A stretch of DNA of 64,000 nucleotides from Novosphingopyxis baekryungensis DSM 16222. Its GTDB lineage: Bacteria > Pseudomonadota > Alphaproteobacteria > Sphingomonadales > Sphingomonadaceae. Positions 46,517 to 55,115 of the stretch are shown piece by piece. The position numbers and the translations under genes are program-made. The stretch is from contig NZ_ATUR01000005.1 in NCBI RefSeq assembly GCF_000420305.1, forward strand, positions 129,001 through 193,000, written 5' to 3'. Within the stretch, counting starts at the first letter, position 1, and each line of letters opens with the position of its first letter. Below the pieces are notes generated by a model that did not search any database, was not told the origin of the DNA, and saw nothing but the letters and a program-made list of their open reading frames with translations.

Positions 46517-47532
46517 AGCGCCGCCTCCTCCGCTCTCAAGAACCCCGCCGCAATCGCATAATCGATCTGCCGCGCCAGATAGGCGCCGTCGGCGGGCGGC
46601 GCGCGCAGGCCGGTGAGCGCATGCGCGGCGCTGTCATCGAACTGCGGTGCGCGCTGGAAATAGCTGGCATAGACGGCGGAAACCCGCGCGTGCAAACGGC
46701 GCTCCAGCGGTGGCAGCGCGGCGGGATCGAACGCATCCGGATCGACCAGATGCGGCGCAGCAAATTGCGGATAGCCGCCGATCGTCGCGGCGAATTCGGG
46801 CATCGGCAAAGCCCCGCCGGAGACCAGATGATAGATGCCGCCCGCCGCCTCATCCATCCGCCCGGCCATGGCGGCGATGCTGGCGGTGACATGATCGATT
46901 GCCACGAAGTCCAGCGTGGCGTCGGCGCGCGCGGGCACCTTGGAAATGCGCCCCTCGGCAATCAGCTTGAACGCGCCATAGATGGTGTCGAAGCCGCGAA
47001 TGCGCCCCGTGTCCGCCTCGCCCAGCACGATGGAGGGCCGCACGATGGCGAACGGCACATTGGCGGCGCGCACCACCGCCTCGCCCGCTGCCTTGCTCGC
47101 CTCATAACCATTGGCGAAGCGCGTGCCGTCGGCCACCGCGCGCTCGGTAATACGCCCTTCGGTCAGCCCGCAGACATAGGCGGTGGAGACGTGCAGGAAG
47201 CGCGCGCCATGCGCCTCGGCCAGCGTCAGCGCGTTTTGCGTGCCCTGGACATTGATCGCGTGATAATCCGCCTCGGACAGATCGAACCGGATGCTCGCCG
47301 CGCAGTGGATCACGAGATCGATGGGCCCCGGCGCGCCTGGCTTCAGTCCCAGCCCGCCCAGCTGGATATTGCCCTTATGCGTGCCCGCCACCGGCACGAG
47401 CGCGCCGTCATTGCCGCGCACCTCCGGATTGCGATGGACGAGCGCATGGACGCTATGCCCGGCCCTGGCCAGACGCGCGCAGACTTCGCCGCCGATCAGC
47501 CCGGCGGCACCGGTGACGAAGATGTTCAGCAA
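46498..47532 (-). CDS. SDR/NAD-dependent epimerase-dehydratase family protein
   Basis: 344 aa. The Rossmann motif is FVTGAAGLIGGEV. HVSTAYVCGL and YEASKAAGE (Tyr-x3-Lys) form the catalytic part, in the extended-SDR style also seen in fatty-acyl reductase-like proteins. The only possible start near the arsM end is TTG at 47532, giving MLNIFVTGAAG and overlapping the arsM stop by 7 nt, so translation is probably coupled to arsM. A sugar- or nucleotide-modifying step in the organoarsenical pathway is inferred from position. Confidence 0.8.
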   Translation of the reverse strand: MLNIFVTGAAGLIGGEVCARLARAGHSVHALVHRNPEVRGNDGALVPVAGTHKGNIQLGGLGLKPGAPGPIDLVIHCAASIRFDLSEADYHAINVQGTQNALTLAEAHGARFLHVSTAYVCGLTEGRITERAVADGTRFANGYEASKAAGEAVVRAANVPFAIVRPSIVLGEADTGRIRGFDTIYGAFKLIAEGRISKVPARADATLDFVAIDHVTASIAAMAGRMDEAAGGIYHLVSGGALPMPEFAATIGGYPQFAAPHLVDPDAFDPAALPPLERRLHARVSAVYASYFQRAPQFDDSAAHALTGLRAPPADGAYLARQIDYAIAAGFLRAEEAALQRTSG

Positions 47533-48581
47533 CAGGGCGCGTCGGCGGCTGGCGCAGCACCGTCTGCCTGCCCGAACGGGCTGGCCACGCCGCAACCGGG
47601 GAAGATGCCGTAATGGCGGCTGCAATCGCCGAGAAAGTCGAAATGCTCGGCAAAGCGCGTTTCGGCGAGCATCTTCCATGTGTTGCCGCAGACGGGGAAG
47701 ACCCGCCCCGTTTCGATATGATGGTGCCCGTCCAGATCGAAGGCGCGGGGCGCGCCGGGCATGCTGCCCTTGTAGCGCACGGCCTGCCCGTAATCCTCGC
47801 AGCGCGGCTCCAGCCCGTCGATCTTGAACAGGCGGAAGGTTGCGCTGGTAAAGGCGATGCCGTCCAGCTTTTCGGCTGCTTCCTTGTCGTTGATCGCCAG
47901 CGGCCGGTCGGTCACGAGGCGCGGATCGGCGAACCCGGCCGCCTTGGCCAGCCGGTCGAAATCACCCCAGTACAAGGCGCCGGACAGGCATTCGCCATGC
48001 AGCACCGGATCGTTCAGCAGATGCGCCGGCACGCGGCGATCGGCATAGACGTCGGAGAAATACAGCTCGCCGCCCGGCTTCAGCAGCTTGTGCGCGGCGG
48101 CGAAGACGGCGGCCTTGTCGGCCACCAGATTGATGACGCAGTTGGACACGATGACGTCGAAACTGCCCGCTTCCAGCCCGAGCTGGTCCAGCTTCTCGAT
48201 ATCGCCTTCGACGAAGCGGACATTGCTTTTGGCATAGCCGAACCGCTCGCGGTGCCATTCGACATGCTCCGTGGCGACAGCGAGCTGCTCGGGCGTGGCG
48301 TCCACGCCGGTCACGCTGCCCTGTTCGCCGACCAGTTGCGCCAGAATATAGACGTCCTGCCCGCTGCCCGAGCCGAGATCGAGGATATGCGCGCCGTCGA
48401 TCGCTTCCGGCACCACCAGGCCGCAGCCATAATAGCGCGCGCGGACGTCCTCATGCACGTTCATCATCGCGGTGCGGACAGGCGGCGCGGGCGCCTCCAT
48501 GGTGCAGCAGGCATCGGTGCGCAGATCGTCGGAGCCTTGCAGCACCTTGCCATAATAATCGCGGCTGTTTTCGAGATTCAT
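47526..48581 (-). CDS. arsM: arsenite S-adenosylmethionine methyltransferase
   Basis: 351 aa. ILDLGSGSGQDVYILAQLVG is the SAM-binding motif. The four cysteines of ArsM are visible: in TDACCTME, YYGCGLVVP, VSNCVINL and HGECLSGAL. Beyond ~residue 280 it has the long ArsM C-terminal extension (FPVCGNTWKMLAETRF... FPGCG) and ends in Cys-Cys. It methylates trivalent arsenic in the cytoplasm, giving methyl- and dimethylarsenicals that can be volatilised or built into organoarsenicals. It is divergent from the radical SAM gene across 140 nt. The inner ATG (MNLENSRDYYG) was chosen. Confidence 0.92.
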   Translation of the reverse strand: MNLENSRDYYGKVLQGSDDLRTDACCTMEAPAPPVRTAMMNVHEDVRARYYGCGLVVPEAIDGAHILDLGSGSGQDVYILAQLVGEQGSVTGVDATPEQLAVATEHVEWHRERFGYAKSNVRFVEGDIEKLDQLGLEAGSFDVIVSNCVINLVADKAAVFAAAHKLLKPGGELYFSDVYADRRVPAHLLNDPVLHGECLSGALYWGDFDRLAKAAGFADPRLVTDRPLAINDKEAAEKLDGIAFTSATFRLFKIDGLEPRCEDYGQAVRYKGSMPGAPRAFDLDGHHHIETGRVFPVCGNTWKMLAETRFAEHFDFLGDCSRHYGIFPGCGVASPFGQADGAAPAADAPCC

Positions 48582-48721
48582 GGGCGCGGGCATCCTTCAT
48601 CGCTGGCATGTCGTAACTTGCCTTTGCTACGCTTCCCAGGCTCAGGGAGACGCGCCGGCAAGCCGATGTTCAGCGCATCTGCCATAGAAGCCGCCAGATC
48701 GATAAGGAAAATTGCACCGCC

Positions 48722-49717
48722 ATGGCCGATACCCAAAGCAAGCGTGCGCGCAACATGCCGACCGGCCCCTCCCCCTTCACGCCGCAGGAAGCCGCCGCGC
48801 TGGCGCAGGAGAAATTCCGCGATCCGCTGGTGACGGCCAAGGGGGAGGCGCGCGCGCATGTCGGCCTGCACCGGCTGGAGACGCTGTGGTTCAACACGGG
48901 CTCACTATGCAATCTGGCCTGCGCCACCTGCTTCATGGAAAGCAGCCCGACCAATGATGCGCTGGTCTATCTGACGGCAGCCGAGGTCGCGCGCTTCATG
49001 GATGAAGCCGATGCGGATTTCGACACGCGCGAAATCGGTTTTACCGGCGGCGAGCCGTTCATGAACCCCGATTTCCCGGCCATGCTCGGCGATGCGCTCG
49101 ATCGCGGTTATGATGTGCTGGTGCTCAGCAATGCGATGAAGCCGATGCGGCGCCATGAGGCGGGGCTGGAGACGCTGAAAGCGGCGCATGGAAACCGGCT
49201 CACCATCCGCATCAGCCTGGATCACTACACGCAGGCCGCGCATGAGGGCGAGCGCGGGGCGAACAGCTGGGCACCCGCCATCGCGGGTCTGCGCTGGCTG
49301 TCGGACGCCGGCTTTTCCATCGCCGTGGCCGGACGGCATCTGCCGCATGAGGACGATGCCGCCGCACGCGCCGGCTATGCCGACCTGTTTGCGCAACAGG
49401 ATATCCGCATCGATGCCGCCGATCCCGCCCGCCTCGTGCTGTTTCCGGAGATGGACGAGACGAAGGATGTGCCGGAAATCACCACCGCCTGCTGGGGCAT
49501 ATTGGACGTATCGCCGCGCAGCATCATGTGTTCGTCCAGCCGCATGGTGGTGCGCCGCAAGGGTGCACAGGCCGCCGCGGTGGTCGCCTGCACGCTGCTG
49601 CCTTATGATGCCGCATTCGAAATGGGCACCACCCTGGCGGCGGCCAACCATACCGTGTCGCTGAATCATCCGCACTGTGCGCGCTTCTGCGTGCTGGGCG
49701 GAGCCAGCTGCTCCTGA
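48722..49717 (+). CDS. radical SAM enzyme of the arsM cluster (not ArsS-like)
   Basis: 331 aa. The cluster motif is CNLACATC (C-x3-C-x2-C), followed by GFTGGEPFMNP (SAM-binding GGE) and RISLDHY. The last third holds at least seven Cys (TTACWG, SIMCSS, VACTLL, HPHCARFC, ASCS), which suggests auxiliary iron-sulfur cluster(s) of SPASM/twitch type. It does not show the N-terminal pattern I know for ArsS (TIGR04167), nor the unusual motif of ArsL. The reaction is unknown; its place beside arsM suggests modification of a methylarsenical. AAGGAAA lies ~10 nt before the ATG. Confidence 0.85.
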   Translation: MADTQSKRARNMPTGPSPFTPQEAAALAQEKFRDPLVTAKGEARAHVGLHRLETLWFNTGSLCNLACATCFMESSPTNDALVYLTAAEVARFMDEADADFDTREIGFTGGEPFMNPDFPAMLGDALDRGYDVLVLSNAMKPMRRHEAGLETLKAAHGNRLTIRISLDHYTQAAHEGERGANSWAPAIAGLRWLSDAGFSIAVAGRHLPHEDDAAARAGYADLFAQQDIRIDAADPARLVLFPEMDETKDVPEITTACWGILDVSPRSIMCSSSRMVVRRKGAQAAAVVACTLLPYDAAFEMGTTLAAANHTVSLNHPHCARFCVLGGASCS

Positions 49718-49723
49718 GCTGGC
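49703..49723 (+). terminator. hairpin at the end of the radical SAM gene
   Basis: GCCAGCT-GCTCCTG-AGCTGGC overlaps the stop codon of the radical SAM gene. It is a 7-bp stem without a T-run, so it is only a possible terminator. Confidence 0.35.
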
Positions 49724-49920
49724 GTCCGCCACGGGGAACGATTCCCTCTGTCCTACGACAGGTGTTTTGCGCTATGCCCCGGCCATGACGCACAACCGCC
49801 CTGCCCCCGGACAATATGGCGCACGACCGCCAATTATCGGGGCCGGGCACGGGATCGCACTTTCCCTCTCTGGACTGTGTGAACTGTGTGAACCTGCAAC
49901 CCAAGGAAAGTCCCCGAACC

Positions 49921-51117
49921 ATGCATGAAGCCGTCATCGTCTCCACCGCCCGCACCCCCATCGGCAAGGCCTATCGCGGGGCGTATAACGATACCGAAGC
50001 GCCGATTCTGGGCGGCCATGTGATGAACGCGGCGGTCGAACGCGCCGGCATCGACCCTGCTTCGATCGACGATGTGTTCTGGGGTGTTGGCAATCAGTGG
50101 GGCACGCAGGGCGGCAATGCCGCGCGCATGGCGATCTTCGAGGCCGGCCTGCCGATCGCGGTGCCCGGCTTCACGCTGGATCGCAAATGCGGCTCCGGCC
50201 TGACCACCGCCGCGCTGGCCGCCCGCTCGATCATGAGCGGCGATATCGACGTGGCGCTGTCTGGCGGCATGGAGACGATCAGCCTGACCGTGACCAAGGA
50301 TGCGCCGCGCTACGTCAATGACAGCGTCATCGCGCAGCAGCCCCATGCCTATATGCCCATGATCGAGACCGCCGAGATCGTGGCCGAGCGTTATGGCATC
50401 AGCCGCGAGCGCCAGGACGAATATGCCGCGATGAGCCAGCAGCGCGCCGTCGCCGCGACCGAGGCCGGGCGCATGGCGGACGAAATCGTGCCGCTCACCA
50501 CCACCAAGAAGCTGTACAACAAGGACGGCAGCGATGCGGGCACCGAGCAGGTGACGCTGGAACAGGACGAGGGTCTGCGGCCCGGCACCACGGCAGACGC
50601 CTTGAGCGGCCTCAAGCCCGTCTGGAAGGACGGCGCGGTGATCGAGCAAGGCGAGAATGTGACCGCCGGTAACGCCAGCCAGCTGTCCGACGGGGCCGCC
50701 GCGCAGATCCTGATGAGCCGCGAGCGCGCCAAGGCGGAAGGCCGCGACATCCTTGGCGTCTATCGCGGCTTTCAGGCGGCGGGCTGCAAGCCGGAGGAGA
50801 TGGGCATCGGCCCGGTCTTCGCCATCCCCAAGCTGCTCGATCGTGCCGGCTTGAAGGTGAGCGATATCGGCCTGTGGGAGCTGAACGAGGCCTTTGCCTC
50901 GCAATGCCTCTATTGCCGCGATCATCTCGGCATCGATCCGGAGATCTACAACGTCAATGGCGGCGCGATCGCCATCGGCCACCCCTTCGGCATGACCGGC
51001 GCGCGCCTGGTCGGCACGGCGCTGCTCGAAGGGCGGCGGCGCGGGGTGCAGTGGGTCGTAGTGTCGATGTGCACCGCCGGCGGCATGGGCGCGGCCGGAC
51101 TGTTCGAACTGGTCTGA
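49921..51117 (+). CDS. acetyl-CoA acyltransferase (thiolase)
   Basis: 398 aa thiolase. Catalytic Cys is in [23 protein letters not shown] and [16 protein letters not shown] (His) are the second-site motifs, and [13 protein letters not shown] holds the C-terminal Cys. It joins or splits acyl-CoA thioesters; the family cannot tell degradation from biosynthesis. There is no beta-oxidation partner next to it. The ATG follows AAGGAAA. A hairpin lies just after the stop. Confidence 0.93.
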   Translation: MHEAVIVSTARTPIGKAYRGAYNDTEAPILGGHVMNAAVERAGIDPASIDDVFWGVGNQWGTQGGNAARMAIFEAGLPIAVPGFTLDRKCGSGLTTAALAARSIMSGDIDVALSGGMETISLTVTKDAPRYVNDSVIAQQPHAYMPMIETAEIVAERYGISRERQDEYAAMSQQRAVAATEAGRMADEIVPLTTTKKLYNKDGSDAGTEQVTLEQDEGLRPGTTADALSGLKPVWKDGAVIEQGENVTAGNASQLSDGAAAQILMSRERAKAEGRDILGVYRGFQAAGCKPEEMGIGPVFAIPKLLDRAGLKVSDIGLWELNEAFASQCLYCRDHLGIDPEIYNVNGGAIAIGHPFGMTGARLVGTALLEGRRRGVQWVVVSMCTAGGMGAAGLFELV

Positions 51118-51129
51118 CGGCTGGGCCTG

Positions 51130-51159
51130 GCCTGGCCGGTCGCACGAGCCGGGCCAGGC
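51130..51159 (+). terminator. hairpin after the thiolase gene
   Basis: GCCTGGCC (51130-51137) pairs with GGCCAGGC (51152-51159) as an 8-bp GC-rich stem, 12 nt after the thiolase stop. No T-run follows. Confidence 0.4.
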
Positions 51160-51285
51160 AATCGGGCGGGCCGATAGCGGGCGGCGTGGCGCGGGCAATA
51201 GCGGGCCGCGCATGGCCGCTTCCCAGCAGCGCACAGGCCGTGCTAGCCCCCTTGTCCTATCACGAACATGGGAGATCCAGGCCTT

Positions 51286-53760
51286 ATGTCATCCACCGTC
51301 CGCTCCGCCGCCCGCCCCCTTCTGGCCGCAATCCTCTCCGCCACCTGCCTGACCGCGCCCGCACTCACCGCGCCGACACGGGCCCAGCAGGCGCCGATCG
51401 TGCAGCCGGGCGCGCCGGGCCAGTCGGGCAAGCAGCTGAGCGCGGACGAGGCGACCCGCATTGCGGACACCCGCTTCAGCGCGGATGACACCACCTTCAT
51501 GCAGGGCATGATCCACCACCATCATCAAGCGCTGCAGATGGCCGCGCTGGTGCCGGACCGCACCAGCAACCAGGCGCTGCGCGATGCGGCCAAACGGATC
51601 GATGCCTCGCAGGAAGACGAGATCGCGTTCATGCAGGACTGGCTGCGCAGCCGGGGGCAAGCGGTTCCCGACCCCGCCGCCCATGCCGCCATGGGCCATG
51701 ATATGGCCGGCCACGGCATGGACGGGCAGATGATGCCGGGCATGGCCAGCGCGGCGCAGATGGCGGCGCTGGCCAAGCTGGACGGCGCGGCCTTCGACGC
51801 CCGCTTCCTGGAACTGATGATCGCCCATCATGAAGGCGCGATCACCATGGTCGAGCAACTGCTCGATCAGCCCGGCTCCGCCTATGATCCGGTGCTCTAC
51901 GAATTCACCAGCGACGTGACCAACGAACAGCGCGCCGAGATCGACCGGATGACGGTGCTGCTGACCGGTCTGTCGGACGATCCGCGCTCCAATCTCACTG
52001 CCGGTTTCCGCGATGCGCAGGAGGCCGCGCGCCATATGACGCTGCTCGCCAGCCTGCCCAAGCCGAGCGGCTTCTTCGATGCGAACAACCCCGCCGGCCT
52101 GCCGCCCAAGAAGCCGGTGAAGGACAGCCCGGCGGACGATGCCGCCCCGGTGGACGGCGAGGAGCCGGTCGAGGCGGATTTCGGCGACCGATCCCCCCTC
52201 CTCAGCTTTGCCAATACGGACATGGCCTTTTCCGGCGATCTGCTGGCGCTGGGCAATTATCACGGGTTCAATCTCTACCGGCTGGGCGATCGGGGCATGC
52301 CCTCGCTGCTCAGCTCGGTGGTCTGTCCCGGCGGCCAGGGCGATGTCTCGATCGTCGGCGATCTGCTGATCATGTCGGTCGAACAAACGCGCGGGCGCGT
52401 CGACTGCGGCCTGCAGGGCGTCAGCGCGGATGTCAGCCCGGAGCGGTTCCGGGGCCTGCGCATCTTCAACATCGCCGATCCGCGCCGGCCGGTGCAGGTC
52501 GGCCAGGTGCAGACCTGCCGCGGATCGCACACCCATTCGGTGGTGGCAGCGGACGATCGCGCGTTGATCGTCTATAATAGCGGCACCTCCGGTGTGCGCG
52601 ATGGGGAGGAGCTTGCAGGCTGCGTGGGCGATGTGCCCGGCGATGCGCGCACCGCGCTGTTCCGCATCGATGTGGTGGAAATCCCCCTCGCCGATCCGTC
52701 CAGATCCCGCATCATCGACAGCCCGGCGGTGTTCACCGATCAGGACAGCGGCCAGATTGCCGGCCTGTGGCTGGGCGGCGACCATGGCGAGGGCACGCAG
52801 GAAACGCGCCGGACGGACCAGTGCCATGACATCACCGTGTTTCCGGCCAAGGGCATCGCCGCCGGCGCCTGCTCCGGCAATGGCGTGGTGTTCGATATCA
52901 GCAATCCGCGCAAACCCAAGCGGATCGATGCGGTGAACGACAAGGGCTTTGCCTATTGGCACTCGGCCACGTTCAACAATGACGGCACCAAGGTGCTGTA
53001 TACGGACGAATGGGGCGGCGGCGCCCGCCCCCGCTGCCGCGCGCAGGACCCGCGCGAATATGGCGCCGATGCGATCTACGATATCGTCGATGGCAAGCTG
53101 GTCTATCGCAGCCATTACAAGCTGCCCGCCGCGCAGAGCGACAAGGAAAATTGCGTTGCCCATAACGGCGCGATCGTGCCCGTACCGGGCCGCGATATCT
53201 TCGTGCAGGCCTGGTATCAGGGCGGTATCTCGGTGATCGACTTCACCGACAGCGCCAACCCGCGCGAGATCGCCTATTTCGATCGCGGGCCGGTCGATCC
53301 CGATCACCTGATCCTGGGCGGCTACTGGTCGGTCTATTATTATAACGGCAAGATCTACGGCTCCGAGATTGCCCGCGGGCTCGACATGCTGGCGCTGGAG
53401 CCGAGCGCCGATCTCACCGCCAATGAAATCGCCGCCGCCGCGCTCGCCGATCAGGGCCAGCCGTTCAATCCGCAACAGCAATATCCCGTCAGCTGGCCCG
53501 CCGATCCGGTGGTCGCGCTGGCCTATGTCGATCAGCTGCAGCGCGGCTCCGACGATCCGATGCTGGAGCAGCTGGCTAGCGCGCTGAACGCTGCGAGCAG
53601 CGCATTGTCCGCAGGAGCCCCCGACGCAGCCCTGGCCCAGCGCCTGGAGGCCATGGCCGGCAAGCTGGCATCGACGGCAACCGCGGGCCCGCTCACCCAA
53701 AGCCGCCAGACGGCCCTGAAGGATAGCGTAAAAGCGATAGCGGCCAGGCTGCGGGGCTGA
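51286..53760 (+). CDS. secreted DUF305 / LVIVD-type beta-propeller fusion protein
   Basis: 824 aa. Signal peptide in the first ~35 residues. Two DUF305 half-motifs follow: FMQGMIHHHHQALQMAAL (~residues 70-90) and FLELMIAHHEGAITMVEQLL (~180-200), separated by a His/Met-rich stretch (MGHDMAGHGMDGQMMPGM). An acidic linker leads to a beta-propeller with repeated GLRIFNIADPRRPVQVG, GVVFDISNPRKPKRID and ISVIDFTDSANPREIA blades of the LVIVD type. The C-terminus is a short helical region. His/Met content suggests copper or other metal binding. The start MSSTVRSAARP was preferred to an ATG six codons earlier. A terminator follows. Confidence 0.85.
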   Translation: MSSTVRSAARPLLAAILSATCLTAPALTAPTRAQQAPIVQPGAPGQSGKQLSADEATRIADTRFSADDTTFMQGMIHHHHQALQMAALVPDRTSNQALRDAAKRIDASQEDEIAFMQDWLRSRGQAVPDPAAHAAMGHDMAGHGMDGQMMPGMASAAQMAALAKLDGAAFDARFLELMIAHHEGAITMVEQLLDQPGSAYDPVLYEFTSDVTNEQRAEIDRMTVLLTGLSDDPRSNLTAGFRDAQEAARHMTLLASLPKPSGFFDANNPAGLPPKKPVKDSPADDAAPVDGEEPVEADFGDRSPLLSFANTDMAFSGDLLALGNYHGFNLYRLGDRGMPSLLSSVVCPGGQGDVSIVGDLLIMSVEQTRGRVDCGLQGVSADVSPERFRGLRIFNIADPRRPVQVGQVQTCRGSHTHSVVAADDRALIVYNSGTSGVRDGEELAGCVGDVPGDARTALFRIDVVEIPLADPSRSRIIDSPAVFTDQDSGQIAGLWLGGDHGEGTQETRRTDQCHDITVFPAKGIAAGACSGNGVVFDISNPRKPKRIDAVNDKGFAYWHSATFNNDGTKVLYTDEWGGGARPRCRAQDPREYGADAIYDIVDGKLVYRSHYKLPAAQSDKENCVAHNGAIVPVPGRDIFVQAWYQGGISVIDFTDSANPREIAYFDRGPVDPDHLILGGYWSVYYYNGKIYGSEIARGLDMLALEPSADLTANEIAAAALADQGQPFNPQQQYPVSWPADPVVALAYVDQLQRGSDDPMLEQLASALNAASSALSAGAPDAALAQRLEAMAGKLASTATAGPLTQSRQTALKDSVKAIAARLRG

Positions 53761-53789
53761 CCGGCACCGATCGCACCAACCAGACAAAG

Positions 53790-53816
53790 AAAAACCGCCT
53801 CAAAAGGGCGGTTTTT
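53790..53816 (+). terminator. rho-independent terminator after the DUF305 gene
   Basis: AAAAACCGCC-TCAAAAG-GGCGGTTTTT is a perfect 10-bp stem with T5, 29 nt after the stop. The A/T ends make it work in either direction. Confidence 0.9.
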
Positions 53817-53838
53817 CTATTCCACCGAATGGTGCCAG

Positions 53839-53865
53839 AAGAGGCATCACATTTGGCCTCTTTTT
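53839..53865 (+). terminator. second terminator-like hairpin
   Basis: AAGAGGC (53839-53845) and GCCTCTT (53856-53862) form a 7-bp stem with a 10-nt loop, running into TTTTT. It is only 22 nt beyond the previous terminator, making a tandem stop at the edge of the accessory segment. Confidence 0.6.
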
Positions 53866-54140
53866 CCACCTATTTTCAGATATTTAGGTACTTCGGTTTA
53901 TGCAAAGAGCCCGCAAAAGGCCCGCAAAAACCGTCTAATGCATTGGTTCGATGCCTTTTTAGGGACTCGAGAATGCATTTTTCCACCCGGGAAACTAGCC
54001 ATCATTTATGTCCGCTAAGCGCCCTACATCCGGCCGTTCGGCCTTGTCGCCGACGATTCCGAAAGCCGCCATTCGCTTCGCAAACGCTCAACTGGTTCAG
54101 GCCCGACATTGCGCTCACGGCCCAACAGGCGTGGCCACAA
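53866..54140. other. gene-free AT-richer stretch at the start of the accessory segment
   Basis: No gene in this stretch, the rest of the 380-nt gap after the DUF305 gene. The first ~130 nt are visibly richer in A/T than the core. It contains two copies of GCCCGCAAAA (53909-53918 and 53920-53929) and two copies of AATGCATT (53937-53944 and 53972-53979). It marks the change from core genes to the LysR-led cluster and could hold an old integration junction, but no integrase or tRNA is present. Confidence 0.45.
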
Positions 54141-55019
54141 TTATGTTCGGAGTGCAGCAATCAGGGCGTCCCGAGCCATGGCCACGCGCGGGTGTCGCAG
54201 CGATGAGCGTGCCCAGACGAGGTAGTAAGCGTTGCGCGGCACCGTGATCGGGGCGGGGATCTCGATCAGCGTGCAAGAAGCGCGTTCGCTGCGGGTGAGA
54301 TAGCCGGGCAGCACCGTCCAGCCGAGGCCCGCGCGCAATCCCGACCGTAGCACCCGCAGATCGGGCGCGGTCAAGGCTGGCTGGCTGGTCAGCTCGATCT
54401 GGTTTGCCTCGAGCCAGGTCCGCAGCAGCGGCCGGTCAAGATCGTAGGCGAGGTGGGCCGTCCGGTTGAGCCCGTCGGCAAGCGGCAATTCGGCAATCTG
54501 CATAGCCACGGCGGGCGAGGCTACGGCGCGCAGGTGCTCTTCGCCCAGCACATGAAAGGCCAACCGCGCATCTTCGGGTTGCGAGGCGGTGACGGCCAGG
54601 TGCACCTTGTCTTCGAGCAGCAAGGCATAGAGCGCCTCGCGCCCGCCGATATGCAGGCGCAGGTCAAGCCCTGCTTCCAGCAGCGGGGCCAGCCGGGGCG
54701 TGATCATCTCCCCCAGCAGGTCCGACGGCGCGGCGATGTGGACCGTGCCCGAGATGCGCGAGGATCGGGCCCGCGCGCTGGCCAGTGCCGATTCCGCCGT
54801 GTCGAGGCTGCTTCCGACCGAAGCCGCGAGATCGTCGGCAATCGCTGTTGGTCGAACACCCCGCGAATGGCGATCGAACAAGGGACGGCCCAATTGCGCC
54901 TCGAGCGATGCGATGTGCTGCGACGCCGCCGGTTGGGTGATGCCGATTGCCCGGGCCGCCTCGCTCAGCGAACGACGGCGGTAGACTTCAACGAAAGTGC
55001 GCAACTGCAGGAGGGACAT
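54141..55019 (-). CDS. LysR-type transcriptional regulator
   Basis: 292 aa. The N-terminal winged helix-turn-helix reads LLQLRTFVEVYRRRSLSEAA then GITQPAASQHIASLEAQLG and LFDRHSRGVRPT. A periplasmic-binding-like effector domain follows (HIAAPSDLLGEMITPRLAPL). It is divergent from the DJ-1-type gene, so it most likely controls the gene row to its right and itself. The start MSLLQLRTF is the usual LysR N-terminus; an ATG 12 codons upstream is open but would run through the palindromic operator. Confidence 0.92.
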   Translation of the reverse strand: MSLLQLRTFVEVYRRRSLSEAARAIGITQPAASQHIASLEAQLGRPLFDRHSRGVRPTAIADDLAASVGSSLDTAESALASARARSSRISGTVHIAAPSDLLGEMITPRLAPLLEAGLDLRLHIGGREALYALLLEDKVHLAVTASQPEDARLAFHVLGEEHLRAVASPAVAMQIAELPLADGLNRTAHLAYDLDRPLLRTWLEANQIELTSQPALTAPDLRVLRSGLRAGLGWTVLPGYLTRSERASCTLIEIPAPITVPRNAYYLVWARSSLRHPRVAMARDALIAALRT

Positions 55020-55026
55020 TGCGGTT

Positions 55027-55044
55027 CCATAAGCGGATTTATGG
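55027..55044. promoter_or_regulatory. probable LysR operator
   Basis: CCATAA-GCGGAT-TTATGG is a perfect 6-bp inverted repeat in the 96-nt divergent region, 7 nt upstream of the lysR ATG. It has the ATAA-N6-TTAT form common for LysR-type sites. The position fits autorepression of lysR plus activation of the divergent DJ-1-type gene. Confidence 0.5.
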
Positions 55045-55115
55045 CCGTCCGCCATTCCCGCTGGATTTCATGATGCCGTTCCCTGCGTATCTAAGCCGCC
55101 GAAAGGAACGATCGA

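Noticed and set aside
53866-54140. Attachment site of a mobile element
   Set aside because: Short repeats are present, but no integrase, tRNA or matching second copy is in the window.
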